From Lachnospiraceae bacterium (GTDB taxonomy: Bacteria; Bacillota; Clostridia; Lachnospirales; Lachnospiraceae), in assembly GCA_024682555.1 (NCBI GenBank), contig JAIKZD010000044.1, positions 1 through 64,000 of the forward strand: a stretch of 64,000 nucleotides of DNA, read 5' to 3'. This document shows positions 1-10,402 of this stretch, piece after piece. The notes under the pieces were generated by a model. That model ran no database searches, had not been told where the DNA came from, and saw only the letters and a program-made list of their open reading frames with translations. Both the position numbers and the translations under genes were made by a program. Each line of letters starts with the position of its first letter. Positions within the stretch are counted from its first letter, which is position 1.

Positions 1-599
1 ATCCGATAGTAATGCAGCTGTTCCAAAAGTTCTGTTTTGCTTAGGCTGTGGTCTTCATCGGTAAGTTTTTTCAGCACTTCAAGTATCTGAAGAACCCGTC
101 TGGCCTGTCCGAACTTTTCATGATCAACAGGTGCATCTACAGAAATCCCCGACTGCATATCATCCAGGATTGCCCCGGACAGCATCGCATCAAACGCGTC
201 TGCCTTATCCTTTTCTTCTTCAGACGGCGCATGCACTCTTACGACTTTCGGTTCCTGTGAATTCTCTGTTCTTGGAGGCCTATGCGTCAATCCCATGGAA
301 TTAAACTCAAAATCAAGCTGCTTCGACATCTCACCGTCTATATAGTATGTCGCATAGGTCGTAAAACTGCCCTTGCTTGTGTCATGATTCCTTAATGCAG
401 AAACGAAACCTATCCAACCGGCGGCAAAAAGTTCTTCTTCCATTGCCTGCGGATTGGAGACATTAAGCCCATTTATCTTTTCCCACGCACGGGAGTGAAT
501 GTAACCCTTATACTGACTTATCAACTCTTCCCATGCCTTGTTATTGCCATTTCTGATCTTCTCTATAAGTATATTTGTTTGATCGTTCTGATTATTCAT
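1..599 (-). CDS. Sigma-70-like (region 2) protein, 3' end outside window
   Basis: Open minus-strand frame from ATG at 599 (MNNQNDQTNILIEKIRNGNNKAWEELISQYKGYIHSRAWEKING...FAAGWIGFVSALRNHDTSKGSFTTYATYYIDGEM) without a stop before the window edge; sigma region 2-like pattern. Confidence 0.6.
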   Translation of the reverse strand, partial: MNNQNDQTNILIEKIRNGNNKAWEELISQYKGYIHSRAWEKINGLNVSNPQAMEEELFAAGWIGFVSALRNHDTSKGSFTTYATYYIDGEMSKQLDFEFNSMGLTHRPPRTENSQEPKVVRVHAPSEEEKDKADAFDAMLSGAILDDMQSGISVDAPVDHEKFGQARRVLQILEVLKKLTDEDHSLSKTELLEQLHYYR

Positions 600-622
600 A
601 TTCAAACTTGCTCCTCACAGAT

Positions 623-940
623 TTATATATCCTGTGAAATACTAAGAATATATCTGCCTTTGCCCTGACCGGTAACCGCAACGATAATGCCAGCCTTTTT
701 CATTTCTGTAATAATTCGAAGTGCTTTAGTTTCCTTACAATCAAGGATTTTCTGTACATCCTTTGTGCCAATCACCTGGTTTTCCCGGAGATCCTCCAAT
801 ACTGTAATAATGGCGGAGAATGTGATGGCCGTCATCATCCCCTTGGCACGCAAATGTACCGGGACTGTCCACTTCCAAACGATCATCAAACATCTTGATC
901 TGGATATCAGTGCCCTTGATCCCGTAATCACGATTCTTTG
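623..940 (-). pseudogene. Remnant of an AlbA_2/RecG-like ATP-binding putative regulator (HATPase-like fragment plus C-terminal winged helix)
   Basis: One frame reads KNRDYGIKGTDIQIKMFDDRLEVDSPGTFACQG, typical of the C-terminal part of this family. The family's winged-helix tail (TVLEDLRENQVIGTKDVQKILDCKETKALRIITEMKKAGIIVAVTGQGKGRYIL) continues in a different frame, which indicates a frameshift/deletion. Confidence 0.6.
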
Positions 941-985
941 ACGGACAAGAGGCGACTAAATAATATAAAAGATCGTTTAAACAAA

Positions 986-1011
986 GAGGAGCCCTGACCG
1001 GCTCCTCAAAA
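986..1011 (-). terminator. Rho-independent terminator downstream of tRNA-Arg
   Basis: Inverted repeat GAGGAGCC-ctgacc-GGCTCCTC followed on the minus strand by a T-rich stretch. Confidence 0.6.
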
Positions 1012-1085
1012 CGTCCACGAGAGGATTCGAACCTCCGGCCTTTCGCTTAGGAGGCGAACGCTCTATCCTGCTGAGCTACGTAGAC
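1012..1085 (-). tRNA. tRNA-Arg (anticodon CCT)
   Basis: Minus strand GTCTACGTAGCTCAGCAGGATAGAGCGTTCGCCTCCTAAGCGAAAGGCCGGAGGTTCGAATCCTCTCGTGGACG folds as a cloverleaf; 7-bp acceptor stem, GGTTCGAATCC T-arm, anticodon loop CTCCTAA. Confidence 0.95.
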
Positions 1086-1119
1086 ATCTGATACATTATA
1101 ACCTTGTTTTTGAAATCAT

Positions 1120-2085
1120 TCAATCCTTTTCTTTTTTTGCTTTTCTTTTTTCCATACGCTGGAGCCGCAATTTTTCCTGTTTATCCGCGATTTCCAGCAT
1201 GGTTTCCTTGGGAACGAGTTTTAAGGTCTTTACCACATAGATGCTCCCGGAGTCAGTTTTCTTCATTCTGACCTTGCCCTTCAGGTAACCGTGTTTTTTA
1301 CAGTAGGCAATACAATAGTAATGCTTCCCGTTTACCGAGAACCATTTGATCTGTTGCCTTGCATTCCTTCCGCAGAGGTAACACCTGGTGGAGCGGACCT
1401 CTTTATCTTCGATGGCCGCATTTTTATCGGCGAATTCCCTTGAGATATATTTTGAGTAGGTCTTAAAGTTAACGCTTATCTCATCTTTCTTGGACTGGGG
1501 TGCCGTAAAGATATCGTAGGAAACGTACTTTTTGGTCTTTGGCTTGAAAGAATTGATCTTTTTAAACACCTTTGCCGTGTAATAGGCATCATCATAAGCC
1601 CGGTGGAAGGGGATATCCTTTTTGATATCCAGATAATCCACCGCATATTCGAGGGCTCTTCTTATTTTTCCGTCTTCATAGGCGATGGAGAAGAACTTCT
1701 GTATATCGTAGTATTTAAGCGGCCCCTGAGAGAGCATATCCATGCCGTGATACATCATGTTCCTCTGCAGTTCCGTAATGTCGGAGGTTCCCCAGATACA
1801 AAGCACGTAATCCTTTCCGCACCAGTCCAGAAATTCCTGCATGGCCTCGGGGAAAGGTTTTCCGTTGTCAAGATCCTCCTGGGATAAATGAACTATCCTG
1901 TTGGTGATATAGTGGATATAGCGATAGATCTGAGGTTTGATGATAACCTCAAACTTATCCACAACCTTAAGCCAACGGTTGAGCTTTACGGCGCCGATCT
2001 CTATTATTTCAAAGGGCAGGCCGTAGTCTTTTATGTATTTATCGGATGACTGGTTCCATTCAAGATCAAAAACTATATAATTCAT
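1120..2085 (-). CDS. 3'-5' exonuclease (DEDD/KapD-like)
   Basis: N-terminus YIVFDLEWNQ, C-terminal exonuclease motif HRAYDDAYYTAKVF; 321 aa. Confidence 0.7.
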   Translation of the reverse strand: MNYIVFDLEWNQSSDKYIKDYGLPFEIIEIGAVKLNRWLKVVDKFEVIIKPQIYRYIHYITNRIVHLSQEDLDNGKPFPEAMQEFLDWCGKDYVLCIWGTSDITELQRNMMYHGMDMLSQGPLKYYDIQKFFSIAYEDGKIRRALEYAVDYLDIKKDIPFHRAYDDAYYTAKVFKKINSFKPKTKKYVSYDIFTAPQSKKDEISVNFKTYSKYISREFADKNAAIEDKEVRSTRCYLCGRNARQQIKWFSVNGKHYYCIAYCKKHGYLKGKVRMKKTDSGSIYVVKTLKLVPKETMLEIADKQEKLRLQRMEKRKAKKEKD

Positions 2086-3287
2086 GCGGACTTCCTGACT
2101 GTGATTCTTTTCTTTCCCGCCATAAAGGGAAAGAAACGGTCGATCAAAATGACCATGAGAGTGGTGTAGAGCAGCATTATCGCTATCACGATGAAATAGC
2201 AGACATAGCCTCTGGCCCTGGTAATAAACTGATTGACATACATGGCGGCGTTTAAGGCAGCGGAAAGCACGGTGCTGTTGTTATGGACCGCCATGAATAC
2301 AAGGGAATTTATTCCGTAATACGTAAGAACACGGAACTTATACCTTCCGAGGGAAAGCGCCCTTGAAAAGAAGATAAGCCACAGGGATCCCGTTATCCCG
2401 CAGATATAATAGATCAGGATGTTATGCTGCACAAGGGACCTGAAATCTCCTATGTTGTCATAGTGCAGGAATTTCATGCTGATCACTATGCATAATATAT
2501 CGATGATCAGACAGATCTGGGAAAGGGCCAGTGATACGGCGGTATCCTTCTTTTTGTTCCCGCTGTTTATCATCCTGTCTATAAGATCATAGCCGTAATA
2601 ACCGATGGCAATGAAGGATGCGGCAAATACCGGCCTTAACAGTGTGATGCACAGCTCATGCACTCTTTCGGCAAAAGCGGTATCAAAGGATATTCCCTGA
2701 AGAGCGACATTTAAGATGTATGCAAAAACCGTAAGGACTGTCATGATGATGATCGAAACTCTTTTTTCGGCTCTTTTAATTATGTACAGAAACAGGATCT
2801 CACCCAGGAACATGGCAGGTAAAAACCATAAAACGTTCATTCCGTAAAGGCCGATGACATGCCAGATGCTTACAAAAAAAGTCCCCGGAAGAATGGTCTT
2901 TGACACAAAAAGAGCATACAGCACGATAACGAGATATACCGCACTGAAAAGATAATAGGGGATCATGATCCCTTTAAACCTTTTGACGATAAGACTTTTA
3001 AGATCCTTTTCCCTGTCATTTCTGTGCTTTGACAGCATTCCGCTTATGATAAAGAAAAAGGGCATGTGAAATGAGAAGATCCAGATACAGAAATACACAA
3101 TGTAGGGAGAGTACTCAAGTATCTTTCCCTGTAAATGTCCGATGAGGACCAGCACCATGGCGGCTCCCCTGGCTATATCAAAATAAGTCAGACGCTCTTT
3201 GTTCATGTCCCGTAATTCTCCCGCCTGTGCAAGTATAGCATAAAAAAAGACATTGTGAATAACAAATGTTACCCTGCGGTAAACCAT
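2082..3287 (-). CDS. Acyltransferase 3 family membrane protein
   Basis: RLTYFDIARGAAMVLVLIGHL plus about 10 hydrophobic segments; typical of acyltransferase 3 (OafA/WecH-like). Confidence 0.75.
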   Translation of the reverse strand: MVYRRVTFVIHNVFFYAILAQAGELRDMNKERLTYFDIARGAAMVLVLIGHLQGKILEYSPYIVYFCIWIFSFHMPFFFIISGMLSKHRNDREKDLKSLIVKRFKGIMIPYYLFSAVYLVIVLYALFVSKTILPGTFFVSIWHVIGLYGMNVLWFLPAMFLGEILFLYIIKRAEKRVSIIIMTVLTVFAYILNVALQGISFDTAFAERVHELCITLLRPVFAASFIAIGYYGYDLIDRMINSGNKKKDTAVSLALSQICLIIDILCIVISMKFLHYDNIGDFRSLVQHNILIYYICGITGSLWLIFFSRALSLGRYKFRVLTYYGINSLVFMAVHNNSTVLSAALNAAMYVNQFITRARGYVCYFIVIAIMLLYTTLMVILIDRFFPFMAGKKRITVRKSA

Positions 3288-3368
3288 GCGGCAGAACCCG
3301 GGATAAATCGGCCCCGGATCTCTTTATAAGGAATGGAAAAAAAGATGATGTGATCTAACCATGCTCTC

Positions 3369-3398
3369 TTTACAATGTGACACAAGATATGGTATCAT
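3369..3398 (+). promoter_or_regulatory. Candidate sigma-A promoter upstream of the RiPP operon
   Basis: TTTACA - 18 bp - TATCAT, about 50 bp upstream of the SdpI-like ORF. Confidence 0.4.
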
Positions 3399-3449
3399 CA
3401 GCTATGTATGGAGTCATGATATTGTGATTTTTAAAAGGGAGGACAGATC

Positions 3450-3818
3450 ATGAGCATGGGTCTTGACATTCTATATTTTATCTGTGTTCTTTTGGTGCCC
3501 GTCATAAGCATCATAACGGGATACATCATGAAAACCCGTCCCCCGAAGGAGATAAACAATACGGTCGGATACAGGACAAAGCGTTCCATGGCAGGCAAAG
3601 AGGCATGGGATTTTGCAAATGTATACTGCGGCAGGAACACATTCCTTTTCGGTATCGTTTCTCTTGTGATAAGTGCCATTATATATTTTTTACTGATGAG
3701 GGGTTCCTTTAGTAACATGACCGCCATGATCATCATCCTGGTGGTGCAGATTACGGCTCTTGTCATAGTAATGGCGGTACCTACGGAGCTTGAGCTTAAG
3801 AAAAGGTTCGGAAAATAA
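3450..3818 (+). CDS. SdpI/YfhL-family membrane protein (putative immunity protein)
   Basis: 122 aa; PPKEINNTVGYRTKRSMAGKEAWDFANVYCGR matches the SdpI-family motif, flanked by TM segments. Confidence 0.7.
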   Translation: MSMGLDILYFICVLLVPVISIITGYIMKTRPPKEINNTVGYRTKRSMAGKEAWDFANVYCGRNTFLFGIVSLVISAIIYFLLMRGSFSNMTAMIIILVVQITALVIVMAVPTELELKKRFGK

Positions 3819-3891
3819 GGGGATCAGGTCACTGCCGGGACAGAGCGGTGATACGCATAATAAGGGTTGTCGGTTATCAGAGGGTAGATAA

Positions 3892-5598
3892 TTGAAAAGC
3901 GCATATAATAAGGAAGCACTGAATAGAGTTGCAGCACAGGATAAACTGGACAGGATGATAGTCCTTGTCTCACCGACGGTCTGGACCTCTATTATCGGTG
4001 CTTTTATTGTTATTGCGGGTCTCCTGACATGGGGCTTTTACGGCAAACTTCCCACCAGCGTGGATACAAAGGGGATCTATCTTAATGCGGACGGTGCCGA
4101 GTATATCTATTCCCAGACCGAGGGGTTTGTAGTGTCTGTAAACATAGAAGATGACGGCTATGTGGAAGTCGGCGATATTGTGGCGACGATAGGCGATGAA
4201 GAGGACATTTATAACATAAAACAGCTAGACAAAAGGATACAGTATGTTGAGAACATGACCTTCGAATCCGAGATGGATGTGGTCACTACCGACACAGAGA
4301 CCATGGCCCAGATCAAGCTTTCGGCAAGGGATGCGGACAAGGATGCACAGAGCACAAAGGCCGAGCTTGAATTGAAAAAAGAAAAACTTTCGGAAGCAAA
4401 GGCCTTTGCGGATCAGAAAGAAGCCCAGATGCTTGAATACAAAAGGCAGTTCTTCTCAACGCTTGCCATAACCGATCAGGAACCTCAGGTCACATATAAC
4501 GAAGCCAATTCGGATTATGAAACCTATTATTCAAGATATGAGGCTGCAAAAACAAATTACATAAATCTTCAGGAGGCCTATCTTGCCGCTCAGGAAAGCT
4601 TTGACAGCAGATATTATAACTTTGATGCACTTGAGCATACGGAAGAAGAGAGAAATGCCTATGATGCGGGCCTTGCCGATCTTTGGGCCAAGGAGGCCGC
4701 GGCAAATGATGCAAGGATCCTCATGGAAAATGAGGAAAAAAATGTAAGCGAAGCAAACGGAAAGCTGGAAACCGCAAGAAAAACCTATCTTGAATATGTC
4801 AATTCACTTTCGGAAACAACTGCCCTTAATACCATAGCTTCCACCGAATATACCGAAGTACTGCAGGATTACTATACCGCCAAGGCCGCATACAAATCCC
4901 TGAAGGATGAGATAGACGAGCTTGAGCTGAAGAGCGTCCTTGCCGAGGGCGACAGCGAGATGACCGAGGAGAGTTACGAGCAGCAGTTTCATAACCAGAA
5001 ATCGGCAGTCCTTATAGATTTAAAGGCCCAGAGGGATGCCATTCTCAACAAGGCATCCAAGGGAGTGATAAGATCGAATATTGAAGGCAAGGTATATGAT
5101 GTCCTGGTAACGGAGGGACAGGGGCTGAAAGCAGGCGGCCAGGTGGCCTCGGTCTTATCCGGAGATCTCGATAATGATGTTGCCATATGTTATGTGAAGC
5201 TTACGGATGCTTTTAAGCTAAAGCCCGGAATGCAGGCCTTCATATTTCCCTCAACCGTGGACCGTCAGGAATACGGGCACATAGAAGCTGTTGTGGAATC
5301 GGTATCCTCTCACGTTGCATCGGAGTCGGACCTTAAGAATCAGATCGCCAGTGAAGCCGTTGTAAATGATTTCATCAGGGAAGGATCCGTGGTTGAGGTT
5401 AAATGCAATCTTAAACGAGACGAAAACAGCAGAAGCGGTTACAGCTGGAGCACGAAAAAGGGCCGTAACATAGAGCTTGCAACGGGAACAGTCATATCTG
5501 CGACCATAATCACCGAAGAAAAGAAGCCCATAGATCTTCTGATACCATATCTTAAGAACAAGTTCGATTTCAACGAGGAAGAAGATGAGAAATTATAA
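3892..5598 (+). CDS. HlyD-family membrane fusion protein, NHLM bacteriocin system type
   Basis: TTG start; one N-terminal TM, long coiled coil, biotinyl-lipoyl-like barrel (GKVYDVLVTEGQGLKAGGQVASVL), directly followed by two NHLM-type ABC proteins. Confidence 0.8.
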   Translation: MKSAYNKEALNRVAAQDKLDRMIVLVSPTVWTSIIGAFIVIAGLLTWGFYGKLPTSVDTKGIYLNADGAEYIYSQTEGFVVSVNIEDDGYVEVGDIVATIGDEEDIYNIKQLDKRIQYVENMTFESEMDVVTTDTETMAQIKLSARDADKDAQSTKAELELKKEKLSEAKAFADQKEAQMLEYKRQFFSTLAITDQEPQVTYNEANSDYETYYSRYEAAKTNYINLQEAYLAAQESFDSRYYNFDALEHTEEERNAYDAGLADLWAKEAAANDARILMENEEKNVSEANGKLETARKTYLEYVNSLSETTALNTIASTEYTEVLQDYYTAKAAYKSLKDEIDELELKSVLAEGDSEMTEESYEQQFHNQKSAVLIDLKAQRDAILNKASKGVIRSNIEGKVYDVLVTEGQGLKAGGQVASVLSGDLDNDVAICYVKLTDAFKLKPGMQAFIFPSTVDRQEYGHIEAVVESVSSHVASESDLKNQIASEAVVNDFIREGSVVEVKCNLKRDENSRSGYSWSTKKGRNIELATGTVISATIITEEKKPIDLLIPYLKNKFDFNEEEDEKL

Positions 5599-7822
5599 AA
5601 AGAATGCTTCTCCCGAGGAGATCGCCAGAAAATACCATAAACAGAGCAAAAAGCAGAAAAAGAAAAAGCCGCGGACAGGCTATGCAAAGACCCCGACGGT
5701 GTATCAGATGGAGGTCAATGAATGCGGAGCGGCATCTCTTTCGATGATACTGCAGTATTACGGACGTTATGTACCCCTTGAGGAGCTGAGGGTGGAGGCC
5801 GGTGTCTCCCGTAACGGATGCAACGCAAAGAATCTGTACCTCTGCGCACAGAAATACGGTCTTTCGGTGACTGCAAGCGAGAGGGATCTTAAAAGGATGC
5901 TCCTGAAGAACAGGCCTCCCTGCATACTTCACTGGAATTACTCCCATTTCGTTGTTTTTGAGGGAAAAAAGCATAATAAGTATTACATAAACGATCCCCA
6001 GCAGGGACGAAGAAAGCTTTCATATGAGGAGCTCCTTGAGGGATATTCCGAAACGGTCCTTGCCTTCAGACCCGGTGATGACTTTGTAAGATCGAAGAAA
6101 AAACGCACTCTTTCCGCATTTATAAGAAAGCGTCTGGAAGGCCAGCATTCGACGCTGCGGGCTCTGTTTATGATAGGTATTGCCCTTATCCTTCCGGGTG
6201 TGCTCACTCCGGTATTTTCCCAGGTATTCCTTGACAATATACTGAGACAGCATGAGATCACATGGATGAAATGGCTTTTACTCATCATGATCGTCACCGC
6301 ACTTTTTTCCGCATATTTTAACTGGCTCAATTCTAAGCTGTCTCTGCTTCTTCGTACAAAGACCAGCCTGATGACTACGGACAGCATGATAGCGCATATG
6401 CTGCGTCTGCCCATGGTATTTTTTGAACAGCGGTATGCCGGAGACCTGGTTTCACGTGTATACAACAATATGGCGGTTTCCACCTTTTTGTCCGGAAGTC
6501 TTATATCCGTCCTCATTAGTATGGTAACAAGCGTTATCTATTTTGCCCTGATGTTGGGGTATTCGGTCCGGCTGTCCTTTGTCGCCCTTCTGTTTTCCTC
6601 CGTTTCAATGCTCATCGCGTATCGCGCCTCATCAACGATAAAGACAATGACAATGAAATACGGTATAGACAGCGGAAAACTGCAGGGTGCACTCTATAAC
6701 GGCCTTTCCTCATCGGCAAGCCTTAAGGCCGTGGGTGCCGAGGGCGAATATGTCGGAAGGCTGATGGGCTATTATGCCGAGGTCAATGAAAACGACCAGA
6801 AACTGGGAAGGACCCAGGCAATGCTTGACGTCATACCCCACAGCCTCGGATTCGTAAATGTCGTTGTCATGCTGATCCTGGGAAGTCTGGAAGTTATCAA
6901 AGGTGACATGACCCCGGGTATGCTTCTGTGTTTTAACGGTTTTCTGTCCGCTTTTTCCTCACCCTTTGATAACATAGTAAGCTTTATCCGGTCGATCCAG
7001 CAGATAAAGAACGATATGATGCGTGTTGACGACATAATGAATTACAGGGAGGAAAACCGTTATAACAACGAAAAGGACGAAAGTCTCGAGGGAAGAAAGC
7101 TTCGGGGCGAGATATCAATGGATAAAGTCGTTTTCGGGTATAACAAAATGGAGCCGCCCCTGATATCGGCCTTCAGTCTGAAAGCGGATCCCGGACAGAG
7201 CATAGCCTTAGTCGGGACCAGCGGCTGCGGCAAATCAACGGTTTCCAAGCTTTTAAGCGGATTATATGAGCAGTGGGACGGAAGCATCCTGTTTGACGGT
7301 ACGCAGATAGAGAATATAACCGCTGAGGTCATAACCAGTTCAATATCGGTGGTGACCCAGCAGATATCGCTCTTTGAGGGAACGATCTATGACAATATAA
7401 GCGGATGGAATGCGGGTATCACGCAGGAGATGATCGTACAGGCCGCAAAGGATGCCTGTGTTCATGATGACATAGTAAAAAAATCCGGAGGATACGGATA
7501 TATACTGAGAGAGGGCGGATCAAACATTTCGGGAGGACAGCGTCAGAGGATAGAGATAGCCAAGGCGCTTGCCACCAACCCCACGATACTCATAATGGAT
7601 GAGGCAACCTCCTCCCTTGATTCGGCAACGGAAAAGATAATCCTTGACAATATCAGAAGAAGACACTGTACGTGTATTGTAGTGGCACAGCGCCTTTCAA
7701 CGATCCGTGACTGTGATGAGATCATAGTCATGGAAAGTGGGCGCATAAAGGAACGGGGTACACATGATATGCTCATATCCTATCCCGGGCTCTACAGAAA
7801 GCTCATTTCGGAATCGGAGTAG
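5585..7822 (+). CDS. NHLM/NHLP-type bacteriocin export ABC transporter with N-terminal C39 peptidase
   Basis: C39 motif YQMEVNECGAASLSMILQYYGRYV with CILHWNYSHFVVFEG; Walker A GTSGCGKST, signature SGGQRQRIEIAKAL. Confidence 0.9.
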   Translation: MRNYKKNASPEEIARKYHKQSKKQKKKKPRTGYAKTPTVYQMEVNECGAASLSMILQYYGRYVPLEELRVEAGVSRNGCNAKNLYLCAQKYGLSVTASERDLKRMLLKNRPPCILHWNYSHFVVFEGKKHNKYYINDPQQGRRKLSYEELLEGYSETVLAFRPGDDFVRSKKKRTLSAFIRKRLEGQHSTLRALFMIGIALILPGVLTPVFSQVFLDNILRQHEITWMKWLLLIMIVTALFSAYFNWLNSKLSLLLRTKTSLMTTDSMIAHMLRLPMVFFEQRYAGDLVSRVYNNMAVSTFLSGSLISVLISMVTSVIYFALMLGYSVRLSFVALLFSSVSMLIAYRASSTIKTMTMKYGIDSGKLQGALYNGLSSSASLKAVGAEGEYVGRLMGYYAEVNENDQKLGRTQAMLDVIPHSLGFVNVVVMLILGSLEVIKGDMTPGMLLCFNGFLSAFSSPFDNIVSFIRSIQQIKNDMMRVDDIMNYREENRYNNEKDESLEGRKLRGEISMDKVVFGYNKMEPPLISAFSLKADPGQSIALVGTSGCGKSTVSKLLSGLYEQWDGSILFDGTQIENITAEVITSSISVVTQQISLFEGTIYDNISGWNAGITQEMIVQAAKDACVHDDIVKKSGGYGYILREGGSNISGGQRQRIEIAKALATNPTILIMDEATSSLDSATEKIILDNIRRRHCTCIVVAQRLSTIRDCDEIIVMESGRIKERGTHDMLISYPGLYRKLISESE

Positions 7823-7825
7823 CGG

Positions 7826-10402
7826 ATGGAAAATACTGAAGATCTCATCGTATTAAAAGGCTCGGATTCCCATGTTACTGAAGATCCCAGGGAAGTATTC
7901 ACCGTAGTATCGGGAGAAGCCAATGTTTACATACAGTTCCGTGAAGGAGAGACCGTCGACAGATCCCTCTTTGTTCGTGATGCGAAAAAAGGTGACAGCA
8001 TCCCCGGACTTTCCTGCAGGATCACCGGCACACAGAACAAGTGGCATTTTGTTATCATGCCCAAAAAGGAAGTGACGCTCATACGTTCCGTATCCGGGGA
8101 TGACAATCAGAAGCTCGGAAACGAATTTGCCGACAGTATAGAAGGTTTTCCCCGGATCGAGGAAACAAATTACCAGAAAAGATTTGCCCGCTGGTATATA
8201 TACGTCATCAACCAGGAATCCACCGGCATCAAAAAGATGCGCCAGCAGAAGGAAAAGGAGTTAAATGCCAATTTCGATCTGATGGAGTCTCTGTTTAAGA
8301 ACAGACGTGTCTTAAGGTACGAGCTGTCTTCGGATTCCTCTCTTTATAACACCGTAAGCGTTCTCTGCGACTACATGAACATCCCCCTTATCACCTACCA
8401 GCGTCTTTTGGCGGTCAAAGGTCCGGAATTCACCATACAGGACATGGCAAGGCTTTCCCATTTTGTTACGAGAAAGGTTACGCTGCAGCCGAAGTGGTAT
8501 AAAAAAGACGCGGGGGCCTTCATAGCCTTTACCCAGAGGGATAACAAACCGATATTATGCATTCCGAAAACAGGCCGCAGATATATGATGTATGACCTGG
8601 AAGAAAAAACGGAACGGGTGATAGGGGAAGAGGAAGCAGGGATACTCGGAAATACCGCCTATGTGATATACAGACATCTTCCCGGAACCGGACAGAGCTT
8701 AAAGGATGTGATGGTCTACGGGCTAAAGCAGATAAGAACAAGGGATATCGTTGTATTTATCATCATGTATGCCCTGTCGACCCTGATCGGTCTTGCGCTG
8801 CCCTATCTCAACGAAAAGCTGTATGACGAACTGATACCTCTGGGAATGCTCGATCCCATATTCCAGGTGGGCATCGTCATATTTATCGTAATGCTCGGCA
8901 ATATGTTCTTTGATCTGGTAAAAAACCTGGCGAGCTTTCGGGCGGTAAAAACCATGGAATATGCCATAGTCGGCGCCACCTATGACAGGATATTCAAGCT
9001 GCCCCAGCGCTTCATAGAAAGATTCGGTACCATCGAGCTTGTAAACAGGGTGTCCTCTGTGACCGGCGTTTTTTCACAGACGGTTACCTCGGGTGTATCG
9101 GCGGTCCTCGGGTTCATTCTGTCTTTTTTCTACCTGTACAAGATGTTTGACAAGAGTAAGACCCTTGCATGGAGAGGACTTGTGATGGGCCTGATCTCCG
9201 GGATAGTCATGTATATATTCGGATATCTGAGGGTATCCAGGGAAAAGGATAAGCTTGCCGCCTCCACAAAGGCAAACGGAATGCTGTACCAGTTCCTGAC
9301 GGGGATTTTAAAGGTCAAGGTCAGCGGATTAGAGAACCGGAGCCTTTATGAGTTTCAGAAGGCAAATGTGGAATCCATGAAATACGACATGCGTTCGACA
9401 CGGATATCAAATGCCGGCTCCGTATTTTCCGCGATAATGACGGTGGCTTATTCAGCCATTATCTATTATGTAGTGGTAAAGAAGAAACAGGAGCTTACCA
9501 TCGGTGAATACACCGCATTTTCAAGTGCCTATGGACTGTTTACCTCGGCGGTATCCCAGCTTGTGAACTTTTTTATCACCCAGGCCACCCTCACTCCCGT
9601 CATGAACCGTATAAGGCCCATATTTGACGAGCCTGCGGAGGTATGGCAGATGTCACCCACAGCCAAGGCACTTAAGGGTGAGATAAGTGTGGATCATTTA
9701 AGCTTTGCCTATGACGAGGATGAACCGAATGTTCTTACGGATATAAATATCCACATAAAGCCGGGAGAGTATATAGGGATCGTCGGACCTTCGGGCTGCG
9801 GAAAATCCACCCTTTTGAAGCTTCTTCTGGGATTTGAGACCCCCACATCGGGGAATATATTCTATGACAACAGGGACATAGAATCTCTTGAAAAAACCGA
9901 AATGAGGAGACAGATGGGCACGGTGCTGCAGGACGGAAGAATGGTCGTTGGAAACATATATACGAATATCACCCTTTCGGCTCCCGATCTTGAGCCGTCG
10001 GAGGTCCTGCCCCTTCTTGAGGAGGTGGGACTTGCGGATGATGTGGCAAGGATGCCCATGGGAATGTTTACTTCCATCTCGGAGGGCGGAGGTACGGTGT
10101 CGGGAGGTCAGCAGCAGAGGATCCTTATAGCAAGGGCTCTTGCAAATAATCCCGTGATACTGTTTCTTGACGAGGCAACCTCGGCACTTGATAATATTAC
10201 CCAGCAGCAGATCTGCGAAAACATGGCCCGCAGGAACATGACGAGGGTAATGATCGCCCACAGGCTTTCAACGGTAAAAAACTGCGACAGAATATATGTA
10301 ATGAATGAAGGCAGGATAGAAGAGACCGGTTCCTATGAAGAACTCATGAAATTAAACGGTCTGTTCTGCGAACTTGTAAGGAGACAGGAGCTTGAATACT
10401 GA
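7826..10402 (+). CDS. NHLM/NHLP-type export ABC transporter permease/ATPase, second subunit
   Basis: 858 aa; large N-terminal non-peptidase domain, then ABC membrane domain and ATPase (GPSGCGKST, VSGGQQQRILIARAL); 3 bp from the preceding gene. Confidence 0.88.
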   Translation: MENTEDLIVLKGSDSHVTEDPREVFTVVSGEANVYIQFREGETVDRSLFVRDAKKGDSIPGLSCRITGTQNKWHFVIMPKKEVTLIRSVSGDDNQKLGNEFADSIEGFPRIEETNYQKRFARWYIYVINQESTGIKKMRQQKEKELNANFDLMESLFKNRRVLRYELSSDSSLYNTVSVLCDYMNIPLITYQRLLAVKGPEFTIQDMARLSHFVTRKVTLQPKWYKKDAGAFIAFTQRDNKPILCIPKTGRRYMMYDLEEKTERVIGEEEAGILGNTAYVIYRHLPGTGQSLKDVMVYGLKQIRTRDIVVFIIMYALSTLIGLALPYLNEKLYDELIPLGMLDPIFQVGIVIFIVMLGNMFFDLVKNLASFRAVKTMEYAIVGATYDRIFKLPQRFIERFGTIELVNRVSSVTGVFSQTVTSGVSAVLGFILSFFYLYKMFDKSKTLAWRGLVMGLISGIVMYIFGYLRVSREKDKLAASTKANGMLYQFLTGILKVKVSGLENRSLYEFQKANVESMKYDMRSTRISNAGSVFSAIMTVAYSAIIYYVVVKKKQELTIGEYTAFSSAYGLFTSAVSQLVNFFITQATLTPVMNRIRPIFDEPAEVWQMSPTAKALKGEISVDHLSFAYDEDEPNVLTDINIHIKPGEYIGIVGPSGCGKSTLLKLLLGFETPTSGNIFYDNRDIESLEKTEMRRQMGTVLQDGRMVVGNIYTNITLSAPDLEPSEVLPLLEEVGLADDVARMPMGMFTSISEGGGTVSGGQQQRILIARALANNPVILFLDEATSALDNITQQQICENMARRNMTRVMIAHRLSTVKNCDRIYVMNEGRIEETGSYEELMKLNGLFCELVRRQELEY

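Noticed and set aside
9698-10261. 187-aa minus-strand ORF inside the NHLM ABC gene
   Set aside because: Antisense shadow of a conserved ATPase domain; low-quality protein sequence.
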